Below, piece by piece: positions 52,642 to 62,092 of a stretch of DNA of 64,000 nt (positions within the stretch are counted from its first letter, which is position 1; every line of letters starts with the position of its first letter). Position numbers and translations under genes: made by a program. This DNA comes from Streptomyces cinnabarinus (GTDB lineage Bacteria > Actinomycetota > Actinomycetes > Streptomycetales > Streptomycetaceae), in assembly GCF_027270315.1 (NCBI RefSeq), contig NZ_CP114413.1, positions 8,246,001 to 8,310,000 on the forward strand, in the 5' to 3' direction. The notes below the pieces were generated by a model. It was given only the letters and a program-made list of their open reading frames with translations. It was not told where the DNA came from and did not search any database.

Positions 52642-53601
52642 TCAGCCGTGCGGCAGCAACTCCTTGTTCCACTTGGCCAGTTGCTTCACCGGGTCCCCGG
52701 TGTACGACCACGGGGTGCGGGTCGCCCGGCGGCCCGTCATCCGCAGCAGCGAGGCGGCGATGTCCGGGAGCCCGGCGAGACAGGCGGCGTGGGTGAGGTA
52801 GTGCAGATCGCGCAGTTCGCCGGGCGCCACCGCGTGCGCCTCACGGCCCGTCACCCAGCGCTGCCAGGTCCGCCGTACGTCACCGGCCGCCACGTCGTGG
52901 TCCCAGTGCTGCCCGAGGCCCATGGCGGACGTCCGCCCATGGGCGGCGTCCAGGGCGTAGCGGTACTCCTCCACCCGGGCGTACTGCACCAGCACCGGCA
53001 GCGGGCAGCCCGGCGGTGCCACCCCGGCCGCGTCGCGGGCGAAGTCGTACATCAGGCCGTGGGTGCCGTGCCAGCGCGCCGAGTAGTAGTGCAGCACCTG
53101 GAGGTGCCCCTCCGCGCTGTACGGGTCGCGCCGGTGCAACTCGTCCCACCAGCGCGCCAGTTCCTGCCGCCGCACCCCGGAGGGGTACAGCCGGGCCACC
53201 GAGATCAGCGAGATCCACGGCGTCGGATCGTCGACGTAGGACTCGGCGGCCTTCAGGCACGCCAGTACGGCCGTGTCGACGCGCCGCTGGTCGATCGGGG
53301 TGCCCCGGCCCGCGGCGATGGCCAGGTTGAACGCCCGGGCGGTCTCGGTGGCCGCCCGCAGCACCAGCGCGTCGGCGCTGTCCGGCTCGGCGGCCAGCCA
53401 GGACTCCATCGTGGAACTGCCCGCGCAGGCCTGGGCCAGCATGCGCACCCGGTGGCCCCGGGAGAGCCAGTCGGGGCCGGTGATGCGCAGCAGGTCGCGC
53501 AGTCCCTGCCAGCGTCCGATGACGATGTCCTGGCGGGCGGAGGTCAGGGGCGCGTCCCCGCAGTCGGGGTCGAAGTCGGGGGTGTAGCGGTCTCGCGCCA
53601 T
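52642..53601 (-). CDS. Hypothetical helical-repeat (TPR-like) protein
   Basis: 319 residues, without signal or membrane segments. The sequence is helical, with TPR-like segments (TMESWLAAEPDSADALVLRA; LACLKAAESYVDDPTPWISL; GHLQVLHYYSARWHGTHGLM). I cannot assign a family beyond saying that it looks like a Streptomyces conserved protein. It follows the APC permease gene on the same strand after ten bases, so the two are likely cotranscribed, and it converges on the proteasome gene. Confidence 0.7.
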   Translation of the reverse strand: MARDRYTPDFDPDCGDAPLTSARQDIVIGRWQGLRDLLRITGPDWLSRGHRVRMLAQACAGSSTMESWLAAEPDSADALVLRAATETARAFNLAIAAGRGTPIDQRRVDTAVLACLKAAESYVDDPTPWISLISVARLYPSGVRRQELARWWDELHRRDPYSAEGHLQVLHYYSARWHGTHGLMYDFARDAAGVAPPGCPLPVLVQYARVEEYRYALDAAHGRTSAMGLGQHWDHDVAAGDVRRTWQRWVTGREAHAVAPGELRDLHYLTHAACLAGLPDIAASLLRMTGRRATRTPWSYTGDPVKQLAKWNKELLPHG

Positions 53602-53611
53602 CGCGGGCCCC

Positions 53612-55084
53612 TCAGAAGTCGGTGGGCAGACCCTCGTGGACGCGGGCGTGCGCGGGCGGACGGCCCGCGGGCACGTAGTCCGGCGCGATGGCGTGGGCGG
53701 CGTCCAGCTTCGCGGGCCGGTAGTAGTCGCTGCCGCGTCGCCAGTACCAGAGCATCGGTACCAGTCCGGCGGCCAGTCCGCCGATGCCGATCGCGACGGC
53801 GGCGGGGCTCAGTTCGCCGAGCGACTCCACGAACACCCAGAACATGAACAGGGCCCCGAACAGCGGCCACACCCCGCCGAGCACGAAGTTGGCCGGGGAC
53901 TTCAGCAGCATCTTGCGGTAGGCGACGACGACGGCGAGGCCGGTCAGGCCGTAGTAGACGGCGATCTGGAGGCCGATCGCCGAGATCGCGTCGGAGAGGA
54001 TGTCGCCCACCGTGCCCAGGGCGTTGGAGGCGACGAACATCGCCAGCGCCACCACGCCGACCACGGCGATGGCCACCCACGGCGTGTTCCAGGTGCGGTG
54101 CACCTTGCCCAGCGCGCCCGGCATCGTGCGGTCGCGGCCCATCGCGAACAGCGAGCGGGTGACCTGGATGAGCGTCGTCTCCAGGGTGGCGACCGTGGAC
54201 AGCATCACCGCCACGATCAGCAGCTTCCCGCCCCAGCCCGGCCAGATCTCGGCACCGAGGACCGCCAGTACGTTGGCGTCGTTGGCGTGGATCTGGCCGG
54301 CGGACAGGATGACGTTCACCGCGATGGTGAACACCTCGAACAGCAGGAACACCACGCCGAGTCCGATCAGGCCCGCGATGCCCGCCGTACGGCGGCTGTT
54401 GCGGGTCTCCTCGCTGAGGTTGCTGGTGACGTCCCAGCCCCAGTAGTAGAACGCGGCAATCAGCGCGCCCGAGGCGAAGCCCGACACACCGTCGAACTGG
54501 CCGAGGCCGAACCAGGACCAGTCGAAGGCCCGGGCGTTGTCGGTGTGGAGGACGGCGAGCACCGCGAACAGGGCGAGCAGGGCGAGTTCGACCCCGGACA
54601 TCACGAGCTGGGCGCGTACGGTGAGCCGCGCGCCGCCCAGCACCACCAGCAGCATGAGTACGAACCAGGCCGCGCCCACCAGTGTGGACAGGGCAGTGTT
54701 CTCGGCGAGTCGCTCGTCGAACAGGGCGAGCGTCATCGATCCGGCGGGCAGCGATCCGGCCACCATGAAGATGGTCGCCGACACCACCAGCGCCCAGCCG
54801 CTGAGAAAGCCCAGGAAAGGATGGAGAGTTCGGCCCACCCATGAGTAACTGGCGCCCGCGTTCACATCGATGCGGCCGAGATAGCTGAACGCCAGGGCGA
54901 TCCCCAGCATCGGTATCGCGCAGTACAGCAACGCGGCCGGACTCGCCGTCCCCACCGCCCCGACCAGGACCGCGGTGGTCGCGGCGAGCGAGTACGCCGG
55001 AGCACTGCCCGCGACCGCCATCACCACGGTGTCGAACGTGCCGAGGGCGCCTGCCTGAAGCCCTCGGCCCCTGTTGTTGCTCAT
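53612..55084 (-). CDS. APC-family amino acid/amine permease
   Basis: 490 residues from the ATG at 55084. About twelve membrane segments; the early GTFDTVVMAVAGSAPAYSLA and the later DVTSNLSEETRNSRRTAG region fit the amino acid-polyamine-organocation superfamily. Substrate not evident. An inverted repeat (GCACAC...GTGTGC, 55204-55226) lies in the upstream region and may be an operator. Confidence 0.85.
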   Translation of the reverse strand: MSNNRGRGLQAGALGTFDTVVMAVAGSAPAYSLAATTAVLVGAVGTASPAALLYCAIPMLGIALAFSYLGRIDVNAGASYSWVGRTLHPFLGFLSGWALVVSATIFMVAGSLPAGSMTLALFDERLAENTALSTLVGAAWFVLMLLVVLGGARLTVRAQLVMSGVELALLALFAVLAVLHTDNARAFDWSWFGLGQFDGVSGFASGALIAAFYYWGWDVTSNLSEETRNSRRTAGIAGLIGLGVVFLLFEVFTIAVNVILSAGQIHANDANVLAVLGAEIWPGWGGKLLIVAVMLSTVATLETTLIQVTRSLFAMGRDRTMPGALGKVHRTWNTPWVAIAVVGVVALAMFVASNALGTVGDILSDAISAIGLQIAVYYGLTGLAVVVAYRKMLLKSPANFVLGGVWPLFGALFMFWVFVESLGELSPAAVAIGIGGLAAGLVPMLWYWRRGSDYYRPAKLDAAHAIAPDYVPAGRPPAHARVHEGLPTDF

Positions 55085-55203
55085 GGCCTGTGCTGCTTTC
55101 CGTCGTGCACGCCGCCAGGAGACCGGGAGACCTGAACGGCGTATGGGGGGTGGGGGGTTGCACGAGAAGTGGGGGTGGCGGCGCTCGTGCCGCCGCAGAG
55201 TCG

Positions 55204-55226
55204 GCACACGATCACACGGTGTGTGC
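55204..55226. promoter_or_regulatory. Inverted repeat upstream of the APC permease
   Basis: GCACAC at 55204-55209 and GTGTGC at 55221-55226 are inverted with an 11-base spacer, about 120 bases before the permease start. A possible operator, weakly supported. Confidence 0.3.
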
Positions 55227-55244
55227 AAGTGATGAGTGATGATA

Positions 55245-55279
55245 GCCCCACCCGCCGACTGCTCAGGACGGGGTGGGGC
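55245..55279. terminator. Stem-loop after the transhydrogenase gene
   Basis: GCCCCACCC at 55245-55253 and GGGTGGGGC at 55271-55279 form a perfect 9-bp stem with a 17-base loop, 52 bases beyond the stop codon of sthA, most likely its terminator. Confidence 0.6.
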
Positions 55280-55330
55280 GTTGGCGGACGGCGGCCCGAA
55301 ACACTGTTCGGAGCAGGGCTGTTGCTCCGG

Positions 55331-56734
55331 CTACTCGTCCATGCGGTCGACCTGGCGCAGCCGGTTGGTGGCGTCCAGCGCCGCCACCTTGTAGGACTCG
55401 GCGAGCGTCGGGTAGTTGAACACCGCGTCGACCAGATAGTCGACCGTGCCGCCGCAGCCCATCACCGACTGCCCGATGTGGATCAGCTCGGTGGCTCCGG
55501 AGCCGAAGCAGTGCACCCCGAGCAGGGTGCGGTCCTCGGGCGAGACCAGCAGCTTCAGCATGCCGTGGGAGTCGCCGATGATCTGCCCGCGGGCCAGCTC
55601 GCGGTAGCGGGAGATACCGACCTCGAACGGCACCAGTTCCTCGGTGAGCTGGTCCTCGGTACGGCCGACGAAGCTGATCTCGGGGATGGTGTAGATGCCG
55701 ATCGGCTGGAGGTGGTGCATCCGGCCGACGGGCTCCCCGAAGGCGTGGTAAGCGGCGGTGCGGCCCTGCTCCATGGAGGTCGCGGCGAGCGCCGGGAAGC
55801 CGATCACGTCGCCGACGGCGTAGATGTGCGGCACCTCGGTGCGGTAGTGCTCGTCCACCGAGATCCGGCCGCGCGGGTCCGCGGTCAGACCGGCCTTGTC
55901 CAGGTCGAGTTCCTCGGTGAGGCCCTGCCGGCCCGCCGAGTACATCACCGCCTCGGCGGGGATCTTCTTGCCGCTCTCCAGCACGGTGACCGTGCCCCGG
56001 GGATGCCGCTCCACGGCGGCGACCGTCTCCCCGAAGCGGAACGTCACGGCCAGGTCCCGCAGTTGGTACTTGAGCGACTCCACGACCTCGACGTCGCACA
56101 TGTCGAGCATCCCGGCGCGCTTCTCCACCACCGTGATCCTGCTGCCGAGCGCGGCGAACATGGAGGCGTACTCCATGCCGATGACCCCGGCGCCGACGAT
56201 GACCATCGAGCGCGGCACCCGCTCCAGGTTGAGCACATTGTCCGAGTCCATGATCGTGCGGCCGTCGAACTCGACGCTGGCGGGCCGCGCCGGCCGGGTG
56301 CCGGTGGCGATCACTATGTGCTCGGCGGTGAGCAGGCGTTCATGGCCGGTGACCTCACGCACGGCGACGGTGTGGTCGTCGACGAACCGTCCGGTCCCGG
56401 CGTACAGGGCCACCTGGTTGCGGGAGAGCTGGCTGCGGATGACGTCGACCTCGCGGCCCACCACGTGCTGGGTGCGCGAGATCAGGTCGGCGACGGTGAT
56501 GTCCTCCTTGAGGCGGTAGCTCTGGCCGTACAGATCGCGCTGGGTGAGGCCGGTGAGGTAGAGCACCGCCTCGCGCAGTGTCTTGGAGGGGATGGTGCCG
56601 GTGTGGATGGAGACCCCGCCGACCATGTCGGGGCGGTCGATGACGGCCACCTGGCGGCCCAGCTTGGCCGCGGCGATGGCGGCCTTCTGGCCACCCGGAC
56701 CGGATCCGAGGACGAGCATGTCGAAGTCGGGCAT
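55331..56734 (-). CDS. sthA: Soluble (Si-specific) NAD(P)+ transhydrogenase
   Basis: 467 residues from the ATG at 56734. FAD-binding start (DMLVLGSGPGGQKAAIAAAK) and GTIPSKTLREA, which lacks the redox cysteine pair of disulfide reductases and is the mark of SthA. NAD-binding segment (SMVIVGAGVIGMEYASMFAA) and dimerisation segment (GTVDYLVDAVFNYPTLAESY) follow. The enzyme exchanges reducing equivalents between NADPH and NAD+, balancing the pools. It has its own stem-loop terminator and no operon partner. Confidence 0.93.
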   Translation of the reverse strand: MPDFDMLVLGSGPGGQKAAIAAAKLGRQVAVIDRPDMVGGVSIHTGTIPSKTLREAVLYLTGLTQRDLYGQSYRLKEDITVADLISRTQHVVGREVDVIRSQLSRNQVALYAGTGRFVDDHTVAVREVTGHERLLTAEHIVIATGTRPARPASVEFDGRTIMDSDNVLNLERVPRSMVIVGAGVIGMEYASMFAALGSRITVVEKRAGMLDMCDVEVVESLKYQLRDLAVTFRFGETVAAVERHPRGTVTVLESGKKIPAEAVMYSAGRQGLTEELDLDKAGLTADPRGRISVDEHYRTEVPHIYAVGDVIGFPALAATSMEQGRTAAYHAFGEPVGRMHHLQPIGIYTIPEISFVGRTEDQLTEELVPFEVGISRYRELARGQIIGDSHGMLKLLVSPEDRTLLGVHCFGSGATELIHIGQSVMGCGGTVDYLVDAVFNYPTLAESYKVAALDATNRLRQVDRMDE

Positions 56735-56870
56735 CCACCGGAGTCTGGCAGCCCCGAGACCGGTTCCGGAAGGGCGGGCGGAGATCCGAACCCGCCTCGC
56801 CCGGCGGCCGGTTGAGCCGGGCCGGGGTCTCGGCAGGGCGTCGGCGCTGCTCCGGCGGGACAATGCGGGT

Positions 56871-58001
56871 ATGGGCGCACGACTCGGTGACGCGAGCGCA
56901 CCCGCCCGGCCGCCCGTGTCCGACGAGGCGATCGGCCGGGACGAACTGGCGCTCGCCACCAGAAACCACGGCCTGCCGCTGGAGGCCCTGCGCTACGACC
57001 TCACGCCCCCGGGCCTGCACTACGTCCTGACCCACTACGACATCCCGTATGTGCCCGACGGCGCCTCCTGGCAGCTCACTCTCGACGGCCGGGTCCGCCG
57101 CCCGCTCCGTCTGGACCTCGCCGATCTGCGGGCCTTCCCCCAGGTCACCACACGCGTCACGCTGGAGTGCGCGGGCAACGGCCGGGCCCTGCTCACGCCC
57201 CGCCCGGTCAGCCAGCCCTGGCTCGTCGAGGCGGTCGGCACCGCCGAGTGGACCGGCGTACCGCTGCGGCTGCTGCTCGACGCGGCCGGGGTCGATACGG
57301 ACGCCGTGGAGGTCGTCCTCACCGGCGCCGACCACGGCGTGGAACGCGGCGTCGAACAGGACTACCAGCGCGCCCTGCCCCTGGACGTGGCGCTCGGCGC
57401 CGAGCCCGGGGTCCTGGTCGCGCACGCGATGAACGGCGCCCCGCTGCCCCCGCAGCACGGCCGACCGCTGCGCCTGGTCGTCCCCGGCTGGTACGGCATG
57501 GCGCACGTGAAGTGGCTGCGTGGCATCACGGTCGTGGACGAGCCGTTCACCGGGTTCCAGCAGGCCGTGGCCTACCGGATCCGGCAGCGGCCCGACGAGG
57601 AGGGCGAACCGGTCACCCGGATCGCCCCGCGGGCCCTGCTGATCCCGCCCGGATTCCCGGACTTCATGTCCCGCACCCGCGTGGTCGCCCCCGGCCCTCA
57701 GACGCTGGAGGGCCGCGCCTGGTCCGGAGGGGCGCCGGTGACCCGGGTCGAGATCAGCACCGACGGCGGGCGCACCTGGCAGCGGGCCGGTCTCGCGCCC
57801 GACGGCGGACACCGGTGGGCGTGGCGGCGCTGGCGGGCCGACTGGACCGCGACCCCGGGCGAGCATGTGCTGAGCGCGCGCGCCACCGACGCCGAAGGGC
57901 ACACCCAGCCGCTCCGGCAGCCGTGGAACCGCGGCGGGTTCGCCAACAACCTGGTCCACCGGATCCGGGTCGTGTGCCCGGACCCGGAGGAACTCGGGTG
58001 A
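56871..58001 (+). CDS. Sulfite-oxidase-type molybdopterin enzyme
   Basis: 376 residues from the ATG at 56871. The molybdenum-ligating cysteine is in VTLECAGNGR; further cofactor contacts are RLVVPGWYGMAHVKWLRGI, and a C-terminal beta domain (GAPVTRVEISTDGGRTWQRA) completes the sulfite oxidase/YedY-type architecture. No signal peptide or haem domain is seen, so it should be cytoplasmic and use another electron acceptor. Substrate could be sulfite or another oxo compound. Confidence 0.87.
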   Translation: MGARLGDASAPARPPVSDEAIGRDELALATRNHGLPLEALRYDLTPPGLHYVLTHYDIPYVPDGASWQLTLDGRVRRPLRLDLADLRAFPQVTTRVTLECAGNGRALLTPRPVSQPWLVEAVGTAEWTGVPLRLLLDAAGVDTDAVEVVLTGADHGVERGVEQDYQRALPLDVALGAEPGVLVAHAMNGAPLPPQHGRPLRLVVPGWYGMAHVKWLRGITVVDEPFTGFQQAVAYRIRQRPDEEGEPVTRIAPRALLIPPGFPDFMSRTRVVAPGPQTLEGRAWSGGAPVTRVEISTDGGRTWQRAGLAPDGGHRWAWRRWRADWTATPGEHVLSARATDAEGHTQPLRQPWNRGGFANNLVHRIRVVCPDPEELG

Positions 58002-58017
58002 GCGGCGACCCGGCCGC

Positions 58018-58221
58018 TCAGGGGAGCATCTTCTCGAGGGCGGCGGGTCCCTCTGCCTCCAGCTTGCGCTTGGCCCATTCCATACTGCGGGGGGTGATGT
58101 CCTTGCCCGAGGCAAGGACCAGGTCCTCCGGCGACACCTCGGTGCCGGTGCGGGTGTGGAGCAGGTCGTCCGGGGTGGCACGGTCCTCGGACGGCCCGGA
58201 CGCGGGCTGTGACGTCGGCAT
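58018..58221 (-). CDS. Small conserved-type hypothetical protein
   Basis: 67 residues from the ATG at 58221, preceded by GAGGAG. DDLLHTRTGTEVSPEDLVLA and MEWAKRKLEAEGPAALEKML suggest an acidic start and a helical end. It converges on the sulfite-oxidase-type gene. Function unknown. Confidence 0.65.
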   Translation of the reverse strand: MPTSQPASGPSEDRATPDDLLHTRTGTEVSPEDLVLASGKDITPRSMEWAKRKLEAEGPAALEKMLP

Positions 58222-58410
58222 GATCTCTGCTCCTCGGGTCCGGATCCATGGGGCGGCCCCGGCGCTCGCGCGCATGGGTTAGCTATCACCATTCAACGCC
58301 TTCGCGCAGCGTGCATCCGGAGGGGGCGGCCGATCTGAAAATGACGGGTTGATCGGATCGGCGTCTAATGGTGACTAGTCATGTCTCGGGCGACGGAGAG
58401 ATGCCAATTC

Positions 58411-60660
58411 ATGTCACCGACTCGCGTCACCGAGGGGGGAAAGGGCGGGGCCACGGCGCCGCCCGCACGGGGGGTTCTGCACAGGCTCGGGGAGACCTGC
58501 GCCCGGCACTTCGTGATCGTCATCATCGCCTGGCTGGTGGTCCTGGCCGCCCTCCAGACCCTGAACCATCTGCACGGCGGCGAGTACTCCGACGACTTCT
58601 CGCTGTCGCAGTCGCAGTCCCAGCAGGGCCAGAACGTGCTCCAGCAGCACGATCCCCAGGCCGGGGGCTACAGCAGCCAGATCGTCGTGCACGACGCGCA
58701 GAAGTCCCTGGACTCGCTGGACTCGCAGATGTCCACCACGGTCGGCGACCTGGGGAAGCTGCCGCACGTCCTGGCGGTGCAGAACCCGCTGACCGCCCCG
58801 CCGCCCAAGAGCGGCCAGCCGAACGTCGGCCCCCTGTCCTCCGACGGCAAGACCGCCTACATCACCGTCCGCTTCGACGAGCAGCCCTCGCTGCTCGGGG
58901 ACAGCTACCTCGACGGCGTCGACGACGCGGTGCAGCCGCTGCGCTCGGCCGGGGCCGAGGTCGAGTACGGCGGCCCGCTCGGTGAACTGGCCCGGCCCGA
59001 GGCGGACGACCGGGTGAGCGAGCTGATCGGCTTCGGGGTGGCCATCGTGGTCCTGCTGATCGGCTTCGGCAGTGTGATCGCGGCCGTGGTGCCCCTGGTC
59101 ACCGCGTTGATCAGCGTGGTCGGCGGGTTGGCCTGTCTCGGTCTGCTCGCCGCCGCGTTCACCTTCGCCACCGTCTCCCCGACGCTCGCCACGATGATCG
59201 GCATCGGCGTGGGCATCGACTACGCCCTGTTCCTGATCACGCGTCACCGGCAGAACCTCATGGACGGCGCCGATCCGGTCCAGGCCGCCGGACGGGCCGC
59301 CGCCACCAGCGGCCACGCCGTCCTGGTCTCCGGCTGCACGGTGATCGTCGCCCTGGCGGGCCTGTACGCCTCGGGTGTGTCGTTCATCGGCAAACTCGGT
59401 CTCGCCGCCGCGGTGACGGTGGTGTCCGCGGTCGTCGGCGCCCTGACCCTCGTACCGGCGCTGCTGGGGCTGATCGGCACCCGCATCGACCGCTACCGGG
59501 TCCGCAAGCCGGTCGCCGAGACCGACGCCGAGCCCGGTGCCACCCCGCACGGCACCTGGCACCGGTACGCGCAGCGCGTGGCGCGGCGTCCGCTGACGTT
59601 CCTGTCCGCCGGGGTCGTGACCGTCGCCGTCCTCGCCATCCCGGTCTTCTCCATGCAGCTCGGCCACATCGGCGACGGCGCCGACCCGACGTCCTTCACC
59701 GACCGGCGCGCCTACGACCTGATGACCGACGCCTTCGGCCCCGGCTCCAACGGTCCGCTGACGGTCGTGGTGGACCAGACGCAGGTGCCCTCGTCGCAGC
59801 GCTCGGACCTGTCCTCGAAGGTGCAGAAGAGCCTCGACGGGGTCTCCGGCACCGCCGCGGTCACCCCGCTCACCACGACCCAGGACGGGGACGTCCTGAT
59901 CTCCACCGTCTACTCCAAGACGTCCCCGCAGAACGCCGACACCACGGACCTGACCAACCGCCTGGTCGACCAGACGCTGCCCGACGCGCTGTCCGGCTAC
60001 GACGCCAAGGGCTATGTCACCGGCACCACCGCGGCCCAGGTCGACTTCCGTGACATCGTCGCCGAACGGCTGCCCCTGATCATCGGCGTGGTGGTCGCGC
60101 TGGCCTTCCTGATCATTCTGGCCGTCTTCCGCGGACTGCTGGTCGCGCTCAAGGCCGCCGTCCTCAACGTGCTGTCCATCGCCGCCTCCTACGGCGTCGT
60201 CGTCGCCGTCTTCCAGTGGGGCTGGGGCGGCCCCGCACTGGGCGTCAACGGCAAGGTGCCGATCGAGAGCTATGTGCCGATGATGATGTTCGCGATCATC
60301 TTCGGGCTGAGCATGGACTACGAGATCTTCCTCCTCTCCCGGGTGCACGAGGCCTGGCTGCGCACCCAGGACGCGAAGGCATCGGTCGCGCACGCCCTGG
60401 AGATCACCGCCAGGGTCATCACCTGCGCCGCACTGATCATGGTGAGCGTCTTCGCCGCCTTCATCATCAGTGACAACGTGGTGGTCAAGATGCTCGGACT
60501 GGGCCTGGCCGTGAGCGTGTTGATCGACGCGACCGTCATCCGGCTGCTCATGGTCCCCGCGGTGATGACCCTGCTCGGCCGGCATGCCTGGTGGACACCC
60601 CGCTGGCTGGACCGGATCCTCCCGCACATCGACGCGGAGGGGGAGCACGAGCGGAGCTGA
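58411..60660 (+). CDS. MMPL-family (RND) transporter
   Basis: 749 residues from the ATG at 58411, supported by GGAGAG ten bases upstream; another ATG at 58381 would add ten residues. Two sets of membrane segments flank two large outside domains, as in MmpL proteins. The proton-relay Asp-Tyr pairs are visible in GIGVGIDYALFLITRHRQ and GLSMDYEIFLLSRVHEAW. Members export lipids, antibiotics or other amphiphiles; no linked biosynthetic gene shows the cargo. Confidence 0.88.
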   Translation: MSPTRVTEGGKGGATAPPARGVLHRLGETCARHFVIVIIAWLVVLAALQTLNHLHGGEYSDDFSLSQSQSQQGQNVLQQHDPQAGGYSSQIVVHDAQKSLDSLDSQMSTTVGDLGKLPHVLAVQNPLTAPPPKSGQPNVGPLSSDGKTAYITVRFDEQPSLLGDSYLDGVDDAVQPLRSAGAEVEYGGPLGELARPEADDRVSELIGFGVAIVVLLIGFGSVIAAVVPLVTALISVVGGLACLGLLAAAFTFATVSPTLATMIGIGVGIDYALFLITRHRQNLMDGADPVQAAGRAAATSGHAVLVSGCTVIVALAGLYASGVSFIGKLGLAAAVTVVSAVVGALTLVPALLGLIGTRIDRYRVRKPVAETDAEPGATPHGTWHRYAQRVARRPLTFLSAGVVTVAVLAIPVFSMQLGHIGDGADPTSFTDRRAYDLMTDAFGPGSNGPLTVVVDQTQVPSSQRSDLSSKVQKSLDGVSGTAAVTPLTTTQDGDVLISTVYSKTSPQNADTTDLTNRLVDQTLPDALSGYDAKGYVTGTTAAQVDFRDIVAERLPLIIGVVVALAFLIILAVFRGLLVALKAAVLNVLSIAASYGVVVAVFQWGWGGPALGVNGKVPIESYVPMMMFAIIFGLSMDYEIFLLSRVHEAWLRTQDAKASVAHALEITARVITCAALIMVSVFAAFIISDNVVVKMLGLGLAVSVLIDATVIRLLMVPAVMTLLGRHAWWTPRWLDRILPHIDAEGEHERS

Positions 60661-60702
60661 GCGGCTCTTTCGGGCTCCCCCTGCAGGCTCCCCCTTCGGG
60701 CC

Positions 60703-61890
60703 TCAGTCCTCGAACGGCGTGAGGGTCAGCCGTATCCCGGTCGGGGCGGTGTCCTGGATGTACGAGGCGAAGTCGGCGACATCGTCGAAGGCGAAGCCGT
60801 ACGCCTTGCCGTCCGCACTCGCCGCGTGCAGGGCCGCGGAGTAGTGGTTGGACAGGTCGCCGCGGTAGAAGTCGGCCGGCTCGGTCGTCGGCTGGGCCGG
60901 GTGCGAGACCAGCGTCGACCGGTTGAACCCGGCGCCGAGGACCGCCGCGACCGGACCGGTCGTGCCGTCGTTCGGCGCGGCGAGCGTGCCGTCGCAGAAC
61001 AGCACGTCCCGGGTCGAGGGCCGCGCGAACGACACCTCGGCGGGCCCGGAGAAGGTCAGCCGCTCACCGCGCACCCGCCCGGTGAAGGCCCCCGCGTTGG
61101 TCGTGACGACCAGATCCCGCCCGGTGTACGCGCTCCACACCTCGTCGATGTACGGCGCGAGGTAGTCCTTCGGGAACAGCCCGGCGTCCAGTCCGTGCCC
61201 GGGCGCCAGCACCCGGGTGTCGTCCACCACGAGCCGCTCGAACTCCGCGTTCCGTCCCACGGCCGCGAAGACGGACGCCCGCCCGCCGGGACGCAGCGTG
61301 CCCGTGGTCTGCTCCTTGGCGCCGGTCAGCCGGATGCTCATCGGCACGCTGAACATGTCGACCATCGTGGTGTTGCAGAACATGCCGGAGGAGTTGTACG
61401 TGAACTCGGCACAGTCGTGCAGCACCGGGTAGTTGGGGTCCGAGGTCACCCAGCCCGCCGGGTACTGGAGGGCGGCGTTGCCGTTGCCGTCGGCCACCGC
61501 CTTGAACCTCAGCTTCTGTCCGAGCGCCACGTAGATCCGCCCGGACATGTACGGCAGCGTCAACCGGGTCTCCCCGCTGCCCGCGAGGCTGATCGCGTAG
61601 TCGGTGAAACCGTCCGGGCCGTTGTCCGACAGGGCGATCGGCGCGAGCGTGCCGTCGGGGGTGAGCCGTACCTGGCGGCCGTCCTGGTTGCCGACGACGT
61701 AGACGTGGACGCTGCCGTTCCCGAAGGAGCCGGTGTCGTTGACGAGCGTCAGCGGCAGGCCCGCGGCCGCGGTGGGACCGGCGAGCGCGTGCGGGGCGAG
61801 GGCGGCCACGGCGGGCGCCGCGACGGCGGCCCCGCCGAGGGCGAAGAGCAGCTTGCGGCGGCCGAGCGGACGCTGGTGACGGGGTGTCAT
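60703..61890 (-). CDS. Secreted GH64 beta-1,3-glucanase
   Basis: 395 residues with a twin-arginine type signal (GRRKLLFALGGAAVAAPAVA). The body has the glucanase features of family GH64 (laminaripentaose-producing): VLHDCAEFTYNSSGMFCNTT, then MVDMFSVPMSIRLTG, and EVWSAYTGRDLVVTT. It splits fungal or algal beta-1,3-glucan outside the cell. An 18-bp palindrome 40 bases upstream suggests control by a CebR/BglR-like LacI repressor. Confidence 0.9.
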   Translation of the reverse strand: MTPRHQRPLGRRKLLFALGGAAVAAPAVAALAPHALAGPTAAAGLPLTLVNDTGSFGNGSVHVYVVGNQDGRQVRLTPDGTLAPIALSDNGPDGFTDYAISLAGSGETRLTLPYMSGRIYVALGQKLRFKAVADGNGNAALQYPAGWVTSDPNYPVLHDCAEFTYNSSGMFCNTTMVDMFSVPMSIRLTGAKEQTTGTLRPGGRASVFAAVGRNAEFERLVVDDTRVLAPGHGLDAGLFPKDYLAPYIDEVWSAYTGRDLVVTTNAGAFTGRVRGERLTFSGPAEVSFARPSTRDVLFCDGTLAAPNDGTTGPVAAVLGAGFNRSTLVSHPAQPTTEPADFYRGDLSNHYSAALHAASADGKAYGFAFDDVADFASYIQDTAPTGIRLTLTPFED

Positions 61891-61930
61891 GTGGGGGTCT
61901 CCGGAGTGCGGGAGGTGCGTGGGGGATGGA

Positions 61931-61948
61931 TCTGAGAGCGCTCTCAGA
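61931..61948. promoter_or_regulatory. 18-bp perfect palindrome, LacI-type operator
   Basis: TCTGAGAGCGCTCTCAGA is fully self-complementary and lies 41 bases upstream of the glucanase start. Its GAGCGCTC centre matches the TGGGAGCGCTCCCA-type operators of CebR-like LacI repressors. No such repressor gene is adjacent. Confidence 0.75.
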
Positions 61949-62092
61949 ATGCTCGCCGCCCACCGGGAAATCGAGCCTCCGTCAGAATCCGGCGATCATT
62001 TAACGGTGTACTAAGGCTCCCTTAAGGAGGTAGAGTCGCGATCTTCGGCCGGTGGAAGCCCGTCCGGAGTCCCCTTGAGGCTGCCGACGACC

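Noticed and set aside
58414..60648. 744-codon open frame on the minus strand
   Set aside because: Exactly antisense to the MMPL transporter, with a low-complexity histidine/aspartate/glycine sequence.
60661..60702. Repeated GGCTCCCCCT between convergent genes as a terminator
   Set aside because: Two direct copies but no convincing stem; left unassigned.
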